From positions 149,305-213,304 of the forward strand of contig NZ_KZ984565.1 of assembly GCF_003574445.1 (NCBI RefSeq): DNA of 64,000 bases, read 5' to 3'. The notes beneath the pieces were generated by a model, which was given only the letters and a program-made list of their open reading frames with translations, searched no databases and was not told where the DNA came from. Shown piece after piece: positions 1 through 8,702 of the stretch. The stretch is from Streptomyces sp. YIM 130001. Its GTDB lineage: Bacteria; Actinomycetota; Actinomycetes; Streptomycetales; Streptomycetaceae. A program made the translations under genes and the position numbers. Position 1 is the first letter of the stretch, and every line of letters begins with the position of its first letter.

Positions 1-100
1 AGCCGGTCACCGCCGTCAGCAGCGCGGTCAGCCCGGCCAGCGCCGCGACGGCCGGCCGGCCGCGGGATGGTCGGCGGGCTGTCCGCCATGTCTCCGTCAT
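1..100 (-). CDS. N-terminus of a secreted or membrane protein (partial)
   Basis: The reading frame opens with ATG at 100 and runs off the window at base 1. It encodes about 33 residues: a short polar, Arg-rich start (METWRTARRPSRGRP-like after MT) followed by a hydrophobic run (AVAALAGLTALLTAVTG). That is the pattern of a signal peptide or a first membrane segment. The gene lies 98 bases downstream of the kinase gene on the same strand. Only a weak purine-rich stretch (GGGGGA) precedes the start. The product cannot be identified from this fragment. Confidence 0.4.
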   Translation of the reverse strand, partial: MTETWRTARRPSRGRPAVAALAGLTALLTAVTG

Positions 101-103
101 GCT

Positions 104-187
104 GTGTCCCCCGTGTATCCCCGTATATCTCCGTGCGTCCCCGTGTATCCGTGTATCCGTACACCTGTGTCCCGGTTTCCCGGTTTC
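104..187. repeat. Short degenerate tandem repeats
   Basis: Between the kinase stop and the next minus-strand gene there is a run of 8-10 base units related to CCCCGTGTAT, followed by two copies of CCCGGTTT. The copies are imperfect. No coding sense is evident. It may be slippage-prone spacer DNA. Confidence 0.5.
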
Positions 188-198
188 CCCGGGCGTCG

Positions 199-2667
199 CT
201 ACGAATCCCCCTTGGTCAGCAGCCCCACCTGCTGCCACTTGTCGCCCGTTCCGAGCCGGTCGAGCCAGAGCGGGCGCAGGCCGGGAGCGTAGGTGTGCTT
301 CTCCTTGTACGTGCCCTCGGGGCTCACCACCGATCCGTGGTCGAGCGACCACTTCAGGGACTCCCTGGCCTTCGTGACCGACTGCTCGTCGGTGACCGCC
401 TCGGAGCTGTTCAGGGCTGCCGCCAGCAAGGTCGCGGCCTGGTACTCCTCGACGGCGCCACGCCGTTCGGGCAGTTCACGGGCCCAATGGCAGAAGGCTT
501 CCGCCGCCGTGCCGCAGACCGTGCCGTCCACGGCACGGGACACCGCGCGAACCCGCAGGGTGCCGGCGGGCACGGCCGTGGCTACCGGCTCGGCGGCGTC
601 CGAGCAGTGTCCGGCGGCGTCGTGCCGGTCGACCAGCAGCATCGTGCCCTGGAAACCGGCCTCGTCCAGCGCTTCCGCGGCCTCCTCGGCCCGCTCCTGC
701 GGCGCGTCGACGACGACCGCGTCCGGCCGTACCTCGTCGAGGAGCTGCCCGACGCCCGGCGCCGGGCCGCGGGCCTCGCGGTCCGACGCCCAGAGCGCGC
801 TCAGGCCCGCCGCGTTGTCGTACGCCCGCAGCAGATAGCCCCCGACGCCGGTGGTGTGCTCCGCGTCGTCCTGGTCCGCGGGCTCGTCCCGGTCCGAGAC
901 GACCAGGAGCCGGCGCGACTTCACCGTCTCCTCGAGGTACGTCGCCAGTTCCTCGCCCTGTTCGACGGCGTCGGGCCCCAGTGACACCACGGACTCGTCG
1001 TCGCGCGGGACCGGTTGGGCCGCCACGTGGCAGGTGCTGACGACCGGGGTGCGGAGCTGCTCGAGCATGTTCGGGGTGGTCTCGCCGACCACGGCGAGCA
1101 GGTTCGGATACTCCGCGAGCTCCTGCGTCACCTCGGCCCGCTCCTCGGCCGAATCCACCTGCTTCACCACGATCTCCGGCCGGAGGTGCCGCGGCACGTC
1201 CTTCGTCAACCGCTCGGCCACCAGCGACTGCCGCGGGGCGCCGTGCGCGCTGGTGACGACGGCGACGGTGTACGGGCCGCTCGCGCCCTTTCCGGACCCC
1301 GGACCGGAACCGGCTTCGGAGTCCGAGGCCGCGTCCTCCTGGCTGCTGCCGCTCCGCGCGCTCCCGTCGCGGTCGTCGCGGTTCATGTGGTCGAAGACCT
1401 GCGGCGCGAACAGCAGGGCGGCCATCGCCGCGACGAAGAGCGTGGACATGACGGGGCTGTCCTTGCGCCCCTCCCGCTGCTGTACGTAGGGCTCGGGGTC
1501 CTGCGCCGTCGCGTCGTGGCGGCGTACGCGGCGGATGCGTCGCGCGTCGACGCCGCGTTCCTCGCGAAGGCGCGGAGCGGCGCGCAGCGCTTCGTTGTGC
1601 CGCCGCTTGCGCTCGACGGCGCTCAGGCCGGACCGTGCGGGCCGCCGACGGGCAGCTTCAGGAGGCGGCTGTACGGCGGGAGGGGCTGGGGGAGGCGCTG
1701 GGTCCGGGGCGGGGCCAGGGGCCGGGTCGGGCGCCGGGCTCGGCGTAGGTGGCTTGCGTACGGTGGGCGGCTCGGCGGCGGTCTCCGCCTCCTCCGCCGC
1801 ACGGACGAGCTCCAGCGCCGCACGCACGCGCGCCCGCGCCTCCGCCGCGTCCGCGGGCCGGTCCTGTGGAACCTTGGTCATCAGAGCGAGGACCAACTGG
1901 TCCACGGAGTGCGGGAGTTCAGGGCGCGCCCGGCTCGGCAGCAGCGGCTTGTCGTTGAGGTGGTTGTACATGACGCCGGCCGACGGTCCCACGAACGGCG
2001 GCCGACCGACGAGCAGTTCGTACAGCACGCAGCCGAGTGCGTAGAGGTCGATCCGGCCGTCCCCGCGCTCCATCCGGAACTGCTCCGGCGCCATGTACAG
2101 AACGCTGCCGAGCGGGCTCTGGCCGGTGCGGGTCAGGCGCGAGGCCGCCTCGAGGCCGTCGAGGAAGGTGGCGATGCCGAAGTCGAGTACCTGGACGCGG
2201 CCTTCGGGCCCGACCATCAGGTTGCCCGGCTTGATGTCCCGGTGGATCACACCCGCCGTGTGGGCGACCTGCAAGGCCGTGCAGACCTGTTCGGTCCATT
2301 CCAGGGCGGTGACGAGGGGGATGCGCCCTTCCTCGCGCAGCGCTTCCTGGAAGGAGCGCCCGGGGAGCAACTCCATGACCAGGTACGGGATATCGGCGCC
2401 GGCGGCGTCCTGGGTGCGGCCGGTGCCGTGGTCGAAGACGGTGACGATGTGCGGGCTGCTCAGCGCGGCGGCGGCCCGGGCTTCACGGCGGAAGCGGGCG
2501 AGCAACTCGTCCCGCTCGGGACCCACGACGTCGCCGGCCGGGGCGAAGATCTTGACCGCGACCTCGCGGCCCAGTTCCTCGTCCCGGGCTCGCCACACCT
2601 CGCCCATGCCGCCCGCGCCGATGGGTTCCCCCAGCCGGTACCGGCCGTCCAGCAACGTCCCCCGCAC
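199..2667 (-). CDS. Transmembrane Ser/Thr protein kinase with solute-binding-like sensor domain
   Basis: About 822 residues. The N-terminal 280 residues are a Hanks-type kinase: glycine loop GAGGMGEVW, the AVK lysine, catalytic HRDIKPGN and LDFGIA are all visible. A Pro-rich linker and a basic stretch follow. One hydrophobic segment lies near residue 420 (STLFVAAMAALLF), then an Asp/Ser/Gly-rich stalk. The last 350 residues (YTVAVVTSAHGAP..., LLVVSD..., DAVVVD...) resemble the type I periplasmic-binding fold of branched-chain amino-acid receptors, so the outer part probably binds a ligand. I chose GTG 2667 because GAGG lies five bases upstream; GTG 2706 in the same frame is an alternative. 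The target is unknown. Confidence 0.85.
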   Translation of the reverse strand: MRGTLLDGRYRLGEPIGAGGMGEVWRARDEELGREVAVKIFAPAGDVVGPERDELLARFRREARAAAALSSPHIVTVFDHGTGRTQDAAGADIPYLVMELLPGRSFQEALREEGRIPLVTALEWTEQVCTALQVAHTAGVIHRDIKPGNLMVGPEGRVQVLDFGIATFLDGLEAASRLTRTGQSPLGSVLYMAPEQFRMERGDGRIDLYALGCVLYELLVGRPPFVGPSAGVMYNHLNDKPLLPSRARPELPHSVDQLVLALMTKVPQDRPADAAEARARVRAALELVRAAEEAETAAEPPTVRKPPTPSPAPDPAPGPAPDPAPPPAPPAVQPPPEAARRRPARSGLSAVERKRRHNEALRAAPRLREERGVDARRIRRVRRHDATAQDPEPYVQQREGRKDSPVMSTLFVAAMAALLFAPQVFDHMNRDDRDGSARSGSSQEDAASDSEAGSGPGSGKGASGPYTVAVVTSAHGAPRQSLVAERLTKDVPRHLRPEIVVKQVDSAEERAEVTQELAEYPNLLAVVGETTPNMLEQLRTPVVSTCHVAAQPVPRDDESVVSLGPDAVEQGEELATYLEETVKSRRLLVVSDRDEPADQDDAEHTTGVGGYLLRAYDNAAGLSALWASDREARGPAPGVGQLLDEVRPDAVVVDAPQERAEEAAEALDEAGFQGTMLLVDRHDAAGHCSDAAEPVATAVPAGTLRVRAVSRAVDGTVCGTAAEAFCHWARELPERRGAVEEYQAATLLAAALNSSEAVTDEQSVTKARESLKWSLDHGSVVSPEGTYKEKHTYAPGLRPLWLDRLGTGDKWQQVGLLTKGDS

Positions 2668-2769
2668 TTGCCTCGCCCCCGTGCCACGGCCGCGCGTCAC
2701 TCGCACGCCGACCCCGAGCCTAGGCCGGGCGCACCACCCTCGGAAGCCCCGGGCCGGGGCACCCGTGTC

Positions 2770-3195
2770 TCAGACCTGTCCCAGATCCGAGGCGACCCAG
2801 CGCTGCGGGCGCAGCCGGATCACGACCTGCTCGCCGTGCTCCCGCCAGGCGAAGTCGACGTAACCCTGGACCTTTTCCGCCGGCAGGTAGCGAGCCGAGA
2901 CCTCCTCGAGGAGTTCCCGCGTCGCCGGTTGCGTGGAGATGACCGGGCCCTCCACCGACACGTACCGGATCGTCGGGTCCAGGCGCTCGACCATGAGGCT
3001 GAACCGGCCCGCGTCGGCGATGAGTCGGGCCTTGCGCGAGTCGGCGCCGGTCAGGATCCAGGCGTCGCCGCCCGGCTCGTACTGGTACCAGATCGGCACG
3101 GTGAGCGGCGCCCGGCCCTCGCCGGCGTCCACCGCGAGCGCGGCGATGTGCGGTTCGGCGAGGAACTGCTCGCGTTCGTCGCGTGTCAGTGCCAC
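2770..3195 (-). CDS. PPOX-class (pyridoxamine phosphate oxidase fold) flavin/F420-binding protein
   Basis: A 141-residue protein with the split-barrel flavin-binding fold. The line RAPLTVPIWYQYEPGGDAW followed by SRKARLIADAGRFSLMVE is typical of the family that binds FMN or F420. Members reduce small substrates or only bind the cofactor, so the reaction cannot be assigned. The GTG start is supported by GGAGAC seven bases upstream. The length is normal for the family. It stands alone between the kinase and a thiolase-like gene. A role with F420 is plausible because fbiC and several F420-dependent enzymes are in this window, but that is inference. Confidence 0.8.
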   Translation of the reverse strand: MALTRDEREQFLAEPHIAALAVDAGEGRAPLTVPIWYQYEPGGDAWILTGADSRKARLIADAGRFSLMVERLDPTIRYVSVEGPVISTQPATRELLEEVSARYLPAEKVQGYVDFAWREHGEQVVIRLRPQRWVASDLGQV

Positions 3196-3366
3196 GGGAG
3201 TCTCCTTCGGTACGGCAGCGGATACGGAGGCCGCCCGGCCGCGGACACGGCGGGCGAAGCGCCTGTGCCGTGAACTCCCGTCGGGCCGCGACCATTCCGG
3301 CCGTCCGGGGACTTCACCCGTACGGGCTGCCGGCGCAGCCGTACCGGCCGCCCGCGCTCATGCGGC

Positions 3367-4593
3367 TCACCCGCGTCCCAGTACCAGCGTCCCCGAGGAG
3401 CAGAACCACCCGCCCGTGCCGGAGGCGACGGCGAGTCGGGGAAGCCGTCCGCCCGCCTTGGTGACCTGGCCGTCGCCCGCCTCTCCGCGCAGCTGACGCA
3501 CCGCCTCCACGAGGAGGAACAGGCCGCGCATGCCAGGATGTTGGGCCGATAGACCGCCGCCGTCGGTGTTCACCGGGAAGTCGCCGTCGCGCAGCAGCCG
3601 GCCCTTCTCCACGAACGCCCCGCCCTCGCCCTTCGGACAGAACCCGAGATCCTCCAGAGTCACCAGCGTCATGTACGTGAAGGCGTCGTACAGCTCGGCG
3701 AGGTCGATCTCGTCGGGACGCACGCCGGCGCGTTCGAAGGCGAGCCGGCCGCTGACCGCCGCGGGCGAGACGGTGAAGTCGTCCCACTCCGACATGGTGG
3801 TGTGCGAGACGTGCTCGCCACTGCCGAGCACCCAGACCGGGTCCTTCGCGCAGTCCGCAGCGAGTTCCTCGGAGACCAGGAGGACCGCGGCGCCGCCGTC
3901 GCTGCGGATGCAGCAGTGCAGTTTGGTGAACGGGTCGGCGATCATCGGCCCGGACAGCACCTCGTCGACGGTGATCGGGTTCCGGTACATCGCGTCCGGG
4001 TTGTGCGCGGCGTTGGCCCGGGCCTGTACGGCGACCTGGGCGAGCTGCTCCAGCGTCGTCCCGTAGGCGTGCTGGTGGCGGCGGGCCGCCATCGCGTACT
4101 TGGCTATCAGGGTGTGCCCGTACGGGACTTCGAACTGCAGGGGGCCGCGGGCGCCGAAGGACAGGTTCGAGGTGCGGCGGCCGGCCCTGATGTCGGCGCG
4201 GGCGGTGGATCCGTAGACGAGCAGGACGGCCTTGGCGTGGCCTGCGGCGATCGCGTCGGCCGCGTGGGCCGCCATCACCTCCCAGGTGGAGCCGCCGACC
4301 GAGGTCGAGTCGACCCAGGTGGGCTTGAGGCCCAGGTACTCGGCGACCTCGACCGGCGCGAGCGTGCCGAGCCCCGCGGAGGCGAAGCCGTCGATCACGG
4401 AACGGTCGAGCCCCGAGTCGGCCAGCGCCCGCCGGGCGGCCTGAGCGTGCAGCTGGTAGGGGGTGGCGTCGTCGACCCGGCCGCAGTCGGAGAGCGCGAT
4501 CCCGGCGACCGCGACGCGACGGCCCGGGGCGCGTAGGTAGGCAGTGGCGGAGGGAGCGGGCGCGGGCCCGGCTGCTGCGGGGTGATCGGCCAT
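3367..4593 (-). CDS. Thiolase-fold protein (lipid-transfer/SCP-x type), nucleophile Cys missing
   Basis: A 408-residue member of the thiolase superfamily, SCP-x/Ltp branch. The N-terminal half has VAVAGIALSDCGRV and the dimer motif region VDSTSVGGSTWEV. The C-terminal half has AELYDAFTYMTLVTLEDLGFC and the family signature NTDGGGLSAQHPG. In true thiolases a reactive Cys sits in the N-terminal ACASG-like motif; here it reads STSVGGS, with no Cys. Known relatives lacking this Cys include Ltp2-type aldolases of steroid side-chain breakdown, so C-C bond cleavage of a CoA thioester is possible. The gene is monocistronic. A palindrome lies three bases before its ATG (4596-4614), indicating control by a repressor. 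Confidence 0.8.
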   Translation of the reverse strand: MADHPAAAGPAPAPSATAYLRAPGRRVAVAGIALSDCGRVDDATPYQLHAQAARRALADSGLDRSVIDGFASAGLGTLAPVEVAEYLGLKPTWVDSTSVGGSTWEVMAAHAADAIAAGHAKAVLLVYGSTARADIRAGRRTSNLSFGARGPLQFEVPYGHTLIAKYAMAARRHQHAYGTTLEQLAQVAVQARANAAHNPDAMYRNPITVDEVLSGPMIADPFTKLHCCIRSDGGAAVLLVSEELAADCAKDPVWVLGSGEHVSHTTMSEWDDFTVSPAAVSGRLAFERAGVRPDEIDLAELYDAFTYMTLVTLEDLGFCPKGEGGAFVEKGRLLRDGDFPVNTDGGGLSAQHPGMRGLFLLVEAVRQLRGEAGDGQVTKAGGRLPRLAVASGTGGWFCSSGTLVLGRG

Positions 4594-4595
4594 GA

Positions 4596-4614
4596 ATCTG
4601 ACGGTACATCAGAT
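4596..4614. promoter_or_regulatory. Operator-like palindrome, CTGACG-N3-CGTCAG family
   Basis: ATCTGACGGTACATCAGAT is a 19-base near-palindrome with perfect outer arms ATCTGA/TCAGAT, just before the ATG of the thiolase-like gene. The same arms recur at 22256, 33601, 44996 and 48187. The size and odd-centre symmetry suit a TetR-family dimer. A bound protein would block initiation. Confidence 0.75.
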
Positions 4615-4823
4615 ATCGCGGCCTCCGACAGCCCTTCGCCACAGGGGGGGGTCGCACAGAACGCTCCGCTCCGGCGGCGAGTGCGACCCGCGTGCCCGAG
4701 CCCGTCACGGCCCGGCACCCAGTGCGTCTCTGCACCAAGCGAGAGGACAGGCCGGGTGAGCGTTCAGGTGTCCACGGACCTGTCCGTCCCGCCTTCACGT
4801 TTCGTGGGACAGGGCGGCAGGAC

Positions 4824-5768
4824 TCATCCGGCCCGCCACTGCTGTGGTTTCGGTCTCCGGTGATCACTGGGCCGGGTGCCGCGCAGCCGCTTGAACGCCA
4901 CGCTCAGCGCGAAGGCGTCGGCGTAGCCCACCTTCCTTGCGATCGTGCCCACCGTGTCGTCGGTCTCCCGCAGCAGGTCCGCGGCCAAGGTGATCCGCCA
5001 GTCCGCGAGGTAGGCCATCGGTGGTTCGCCGACCAGCGCCGTGAACCGCCGGGCGAGCGCTGCCCGCGATACCCCCACCTTGGCCGCCAGGTCCGCCACC
5101 GTCCAAGGACGGGCGGGAGCCTCGTGCAGCAGCCGCAGCGCGGTACCCACGACCGGGTCGTCCAGTGCGCGGCACCAGGCCGGGGCATCGGCGTCCGGGT
5201 TGTCGAACCAGCTGCGCAGCGCGGAGACCAGCATCAGGTCAAGCAGCCGGTCCAGCACCAGCTGCTGTCCCGGTCGGTCGCCGGCGACCTCCTCGGCCAC
5301 CGATTCCACCGACGGGAAGGGGATTCCTCCGGCCGGCACGACCAGCACGGCGGGCAGGGCCTGCAGTAGTCGTTCGCTGAGCTCTCCCCGGCGCTCGAAA
5401 GCCCCGCTGACCAGCACGGCAGCCCCCTCGTCCGGCGCTCCGCAGGTCCGGGTGGGCCCGGAGGCATGCTCGACACCCTCGGCCCTTGGACAGTAGTCGG
5501 CGCTGGTTACCACCAGCGAGGGTGTGGTCGCGGGGTCGTCGGCCACCGCGTAGGGCGCGTCGCCGCGGACGACGGCGATGTCGCCGACACCGATGGGCAC
5601 CGCCTCATGTCGGTCGGGAACGATCCAGGCCCGGCCGCGCACCATCGTGGCCAGCGTCAGCGGGGCGCCACTGGCCATCCGCAGGGCCCAGGGCGGTCGC
5701 ATGATCGTCTGCCGGAAGACGGCGCCGCGCGCCCTTACCCCTGCCAACAGCTCCGACACGGCGTCCAT
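4824..5768 (-). CDS. AraC-family transcriptional regulator (cupin plus two HTH)
   Basis: 314 residues. The N-terminal part has the AraC_binding cupin look (GRAWIVPDRHEAVPIGVGDIAVVRGDAPYAV). The C-terminal 100 residues carry the paired helix-turn-helix: WTVADLAAKVGVSRAALARRFTALVGEPPMAYLADWRI, then DTVGTIARKVGYADAFALSVAFKRLRGTRP. It is divergent from the NmrA-like gene at 5849 with about 80 bases between them. That is the usual arrangement for an AraC activator of an NAD(P)-binding stress enzyme, so it probably controls that neighbour and itself. The neighbour appears damaged, so the regulator may have lost its main target. Confidence 0.88.
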   Translation of the reverse strand: MDAVSELLAGVRARGAVFRQTIMRPPWALRMASGAPLTLATMVRGRAWIVPDRHEAVPIGVGDIAVVRGDAPYAVADDPATTPSLVVTSADYCPRAEGVEHASGPTRTCGAPDEGAAVLVSGAFERRGELSERLLQALPAVLVVPAGGIPFPSVESVAEEVAGDRPGQQLVLDRLLDLMLVSALRSWFDNPDADAPAWCRALDDPVVGTALRLLHEAPARPWTVADLAAKVGVSRAALARRFTALVGEPPMAYLADWRITLAADLLRETDDTVGTIARKVGYADAFALSVAFKRLRGTRPSDHRRPKPQQWRAG

Positions 5769-5848
5769 GCCTCCAGCGTAGACGCCTGGACATCATGGGG
5801 AGCTTTTTAGCCATGGATCGTCTCGGCGCCCGTCGTTTGACTGGAGTC

Positions 5849-6637
5849 ATGTCTGAACATCCAATTCTTGTCACCGGGGCAACGGGTAAGTCCGGCCGCC
5901 GCGTCGTCAGCCGACTGCGGGCCGAAGGGCTGCCGGTTCGCGCGGCGTCGCGGAACGGCGAGCACACCTTCGACTGGACCGACAGCGGCACCTGGGATGC
6001 CGCTCTGGAGGGCGTGCGGTCCATGTACATCGTGCAGTTGGACGGCACGAAGCTCGTTCGCCCGTTCATCGAGCGGGCGGTGCGACATGGGGTGCAGCGG
6101 ATCGTGCTGGCCTCGAGGCGTGGTATCGACGATCCGGACTACGCGAAGGACAGCAGCGGCGTCCTTGAGGGCATCGTCGACAGCGAGGCCGCCGTGCGGG
6201 AGAGCGGTCTGGAGTGGACGATCAGCAGGCCGGGCTGGTTCGCGCAGAACTTCAGTGAGGGCTTCTTCGCCGATGCCGTTCTCGCAGGTGAGCTGCGGCT
6301 GCCCGCCGGCGATGGGGCGGCCTCCTTCGTCGATGCCGAGGACATCGCCGCGGTGGTGGTCGCCGCGCTGACCGAGAGCCGGCACGCGGGCCAGATCTAT
6401 GAGTTGTCCGGACCCCGGGCGATGACGCTGACCGAGGTAGCCACCAATTCGCCAAGTCCGCTGCTGACGCAGGCAGTTGGTCAGCCTGACCGTGTTACCG
6501 AAACTGGCCCGACCGGGCAGAACCCGCAGCCGCCCAGGGCTGTCACTTCTCTGGGCGGCTGCGGCCGTCGCCGCCGGAACATCTCGCGCTGGGGCTGTTG
6601 CGCAGCACACGAACCGCCGCTCGCGGCGGCCGAGTAG
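5849..6637 (+). pseudogene. NmrA-like NAD(P)-binding protein with replaced C-terminus
   Basis: From ATG 5849 the first 195-200 codons match the atypical SDR (NmrA/quinone reductase 2) family: nucleotide-binding ILVTGATGKSGRRVV, then SMYIVQLDGTKLVRPFIERAVRHGVQRIVLASR, EWTISRPGWFAQNF and YELSGPRAMTLTEVA. Family members continue with about 80 more conserved residues. Here the text changes abruptly after TEVA (about 6445) to a Pro/Arg/Gly-rich tail with no family resemblance, and a strong hairpin (6524-6564) lies inside that tail. I read this as a 3' truncation by deletion with read-through into non-coding DNA. The Rossmann part may still fold, but the substrate-binding end is lost. Confidence 0.65.
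6524..6564. terminator. Strong hairpin, candidate terminator
   Basis: The arms GCAGCCGCCCAG (6526-6537) and CTGGGCGGCTGC (6551-6562) are perfect complements, extendable to 14 pairs, with a 13-base loop. No U-tract follows, as is common in Streptomyces. It sits between the convergent NmrA-like and GH55-like genes. From here to 6779 I see no other gene. Confidence 0.6.
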
Positions 6638-6779
6638 GCGGTCGTCGAACCGGTCGGTCATCTCCGGCCGTAGGCCGCGTATCCGATCCGACGTACCCCA
6701 GCACCAAGTCCCGGTGGCAGACGTTGACTTGTTCAACTTCGCCGGGCCGCGGTGCCGCTACCTCGGTGTCGGGCCGGGG

Positions 6780-8573
6780 TCACGGGTACGAGACCACCTG
6801 CGACGGGATCGTGTCGCTGCCCGAGGTCGCGTCCCCGGTGTCGTTGATGACGTGCGCGTACTGACCCTTGCCGCCGAGCGAGACGACGAGCACATGGTGG
6901 AACTTGATGCCGGGACCGGTCGGTGTGGCGAAGCCGTGGTCCTGGACGATGGTGTCGTCGGAGGTGTAGTTGCAGTAGCTGCCCACACCCCAGGCCTCGT
7001 GCTCGGTCACGGAGTCGGCCACCTTGTAGGCGGCGAAGCCGCGGATGTCGCCGTCCTGGATGGCTTCCTGGTTCGGAGCGTCGTAGGCCTTCTCGTTCTG
7101 CAGGAAGATCGTGCGGCCTCGCTCGCCGTTCCACACCACGTCGTACTTGTTGAAGTGCTCGACGAACAGGCCGGTGGCGAGCACGTCGTCGCCGTTGACG
7201 ACGACGCCGTAGTCGGCGCGGTTGGTCTCCCAGCCCACCCCTTCGCCGTGGTCGGCGCGCCAGACCCAGGTGTGGTCGATGACGGTGTGCCGGCTGTTGA
7301 CGACCATGCTGGTGGTGGCCTTGCCGGGGCCCGCGCCGCCGATGCGGATGAAGACGTCCTGGAGGGTGATCGGGTCCTGGGCGTGGTCGGCGGACGCGCC
7401 CTCGGGGCCGACCTCGATGAGCGTGTCGGAGTTGTCGGGCCCGGCGTCGATGAGGACGCCCGCCAGCTGTACGCCGTCCACGTCGGCGATCTTGACGGCG
7501 GTCGCGCCGCCGTCGGGGATCAGGGTGGGGTAGCCGATACCGAGGGCGATGGTGCCGGCCCGGGTGATCTCGATGGCCGCGTCGAGGTGGTAGACGCCGG
7601 GCGTGAACAGCAGGTTCTGGCCCTCTTCGAGCGCGGCATTGATGGAAGCGGCGGTGGCGCCGTCCTTCACGATGTGGAACTCGCTCAGCGGCAGCGACTC
7701 GCCCTGCGGCGTACCGCTGCCCCAGGACGGGCCGCGCGCGTCCTTGCGCAGCGCCGGCACGAAGACCTTGAACTCCTCGCCGTCCAGGAAGAGGAACGGC
7801 TTCTCCCGGGAGACCGGCGTCGTCTCGAGCGTGGTGTACGGCGGGTCGGGGAAGCTCTGCGCGGGGGCGCCCTCGACTCCCGAGAAGACCATGTTCCACA
7901 CGGCGTTGCCCCAGCCGCCGACCGAGCTCTCGCGGGTGTACCACTGCTGCTGCGAGTACGGTCCGACCTCGCCGTCGATCCGGCTGTCGGCGATGTAGCC
8001 GCCGCTGGCCCAGCCGTAGCCGTCCGGCGCCAGGTTGAGATTGCCCTTGACGTGCATCCGGCGGAACGGAGCGGCCTGGGACACGGCGAAGCGGTTGGTG
8101 CCGTTGACGGGGTTGAGGGCGAGGTTCTCCGCCGAACGCCAGAAGTTCTGCGTGGCGTTGCCGTCGAACCAGCCCGCGTCCACGGTCACATCGCCGTTGA
8201 AGAGGGTGTCGTCGGGGGTGAGCCCGAGGCCCATGATCGAGGTGTAGAAGCCGAGTTGGGCGTTGAGCCCGCCGTAGGTGCCGGGCTTGAAGAGCAGGGC
8301 GTAGCGGCCGCTGCCGAACTGCGCCGACTCCTGCTCCTCGAAGATCTCGTCCAGCTTGCCCTGGATGCCGGGCGTGGACGGATCGAAGACGATCACGTTG
8401 GGCCCGAGGTCGGGGTCGGCCTTGGCGCCGGCCTTCGCGGCGGCCGGACGCGCTGACGCGCCTGACGCACCGGTGGTGGAGAGCAGGACGGCTGCGGGCA
8501 CCGCGGCGGCCGCGGCGGCGAGTATCTTGCGCCGCGACGGGTCGGGACCGGTGGGGGGTGGAGTTGCGGACAT
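6780..8573 (-). CDS. Secreted GH55-like exo-beta-1,3-glucanase (laminarinase) candidate
   Basis: 597 residues. The N-terminus has a twin-arginine signal (PSRRKILAAAAAAVPAAVLLS, cleavage near ASGASA). The body resembles the Streptomyces GH55 family of tandem beta-helix glucanases: VIVFDPSTPGIQGKLDEIF, SAQFGSGRYALLFKPGTYG, LNAQLGFYTSIMGLGLTPDD, GDVTVDAGWFDGNATQNFWRSAENL, and later AAFDAAIEITRAGTIALGIGYPTL-type repeats. Databases often mislabel such proteins as adenylyl cyclase. Expected role: release of glucose or short oligomers from beta-1,3-glucan outside the cell. A perfect LacI-type palindrome lies 48 bases upstream (8621-8640). The neighbouring GH1 and ABC importer would handle its products. 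Family identity is by memory of motifs; catalytic residues were not mapped. Confidence 0.8.
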   Translation of the reverse strand: MSATPPPTGPDPSRRKILAAAAAAVPAAVLLSTTGASGASARPAAAKAGAKADPDLGPNVIVFDPSTPGIQGKLDEIFEEQESAQFGSGRYALLFKPGTYGGLNAQLGFYTSIMGLGLTPDDTLFNGDVTVDAGWFDGNATQNFWRSAENLALNPVNGTNRFAVSQAAPFRRMHVKGNLNLAPDGYGWASGGYIADSRIDGEVGPYSQQQWYTRESSVGGWGNAVWNMVFSGVEGAPAQSFPDPPYTTLETTPVSREKPFLFLDGEEFKVFVPALRKDARGPSWGSGTPQGESLPLSEFHIVKDGATAASINAALEEGQNLLFTPGVYHLDAAIEITRAGTIALGIGYPTLIPDGGATAVKIADVDGVQLAGVLIDAGPDNSDTLIEVGPEGASADHAQDPITLQDVFIRIGGAGPGKATTSMVVNSRHTVIDHTWVWRADHGEGVGWETNRADYGVVVNGDDVLATGLFVEHFNKYDVVWNGERGRTIFLQNEKAYDAPNQEAIQDGDIRGFAAYKVADSVTEHEAWGVGSYCNYTSDDTIVQDHGFATPTGPGIKFHHVLVVSLGGKGQYAHVINDTGDATSGSDTIPSQVVSYP

Positions 8574-8620
8574 GGGAAGCCTCCGGGGTTCGTGGGGAAG
8601 TCGTGCGTGGGGGGCCTGGA

Positions 8621-8640
8621 GTCTGAGAGCGCTCTCAGAC
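8621..8640. promoter_or_regulatory. LacI-type operator upstream of the GH55-like gene
   Basis: GTCTGAGAGCGCTCTCAGAC is a perfect 20-base palindrome with the CG centre typical of LacI-family operators. Its core GAGAGCGCTCTC is identical at 22073-22092 and has one mismatch upstream of the lacI gene at 16196. It lies 48-67 bases before the GH55-like start. Confidence 0.85.
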
Positions 8641-8702
8641 TACGGGTGGGGCCCTGGCAGGAGAAGGGTCAACCTCCCTTCTGTCGCGCTTGGTTGAGCG
8701 GA

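Noticed and set aside
6477..8456. Long open frame on the plus strand opposite the GH55-like gene
   Set aside because: It is antisense to a well-supported gene; long overlapping frames are expected at this GC content.
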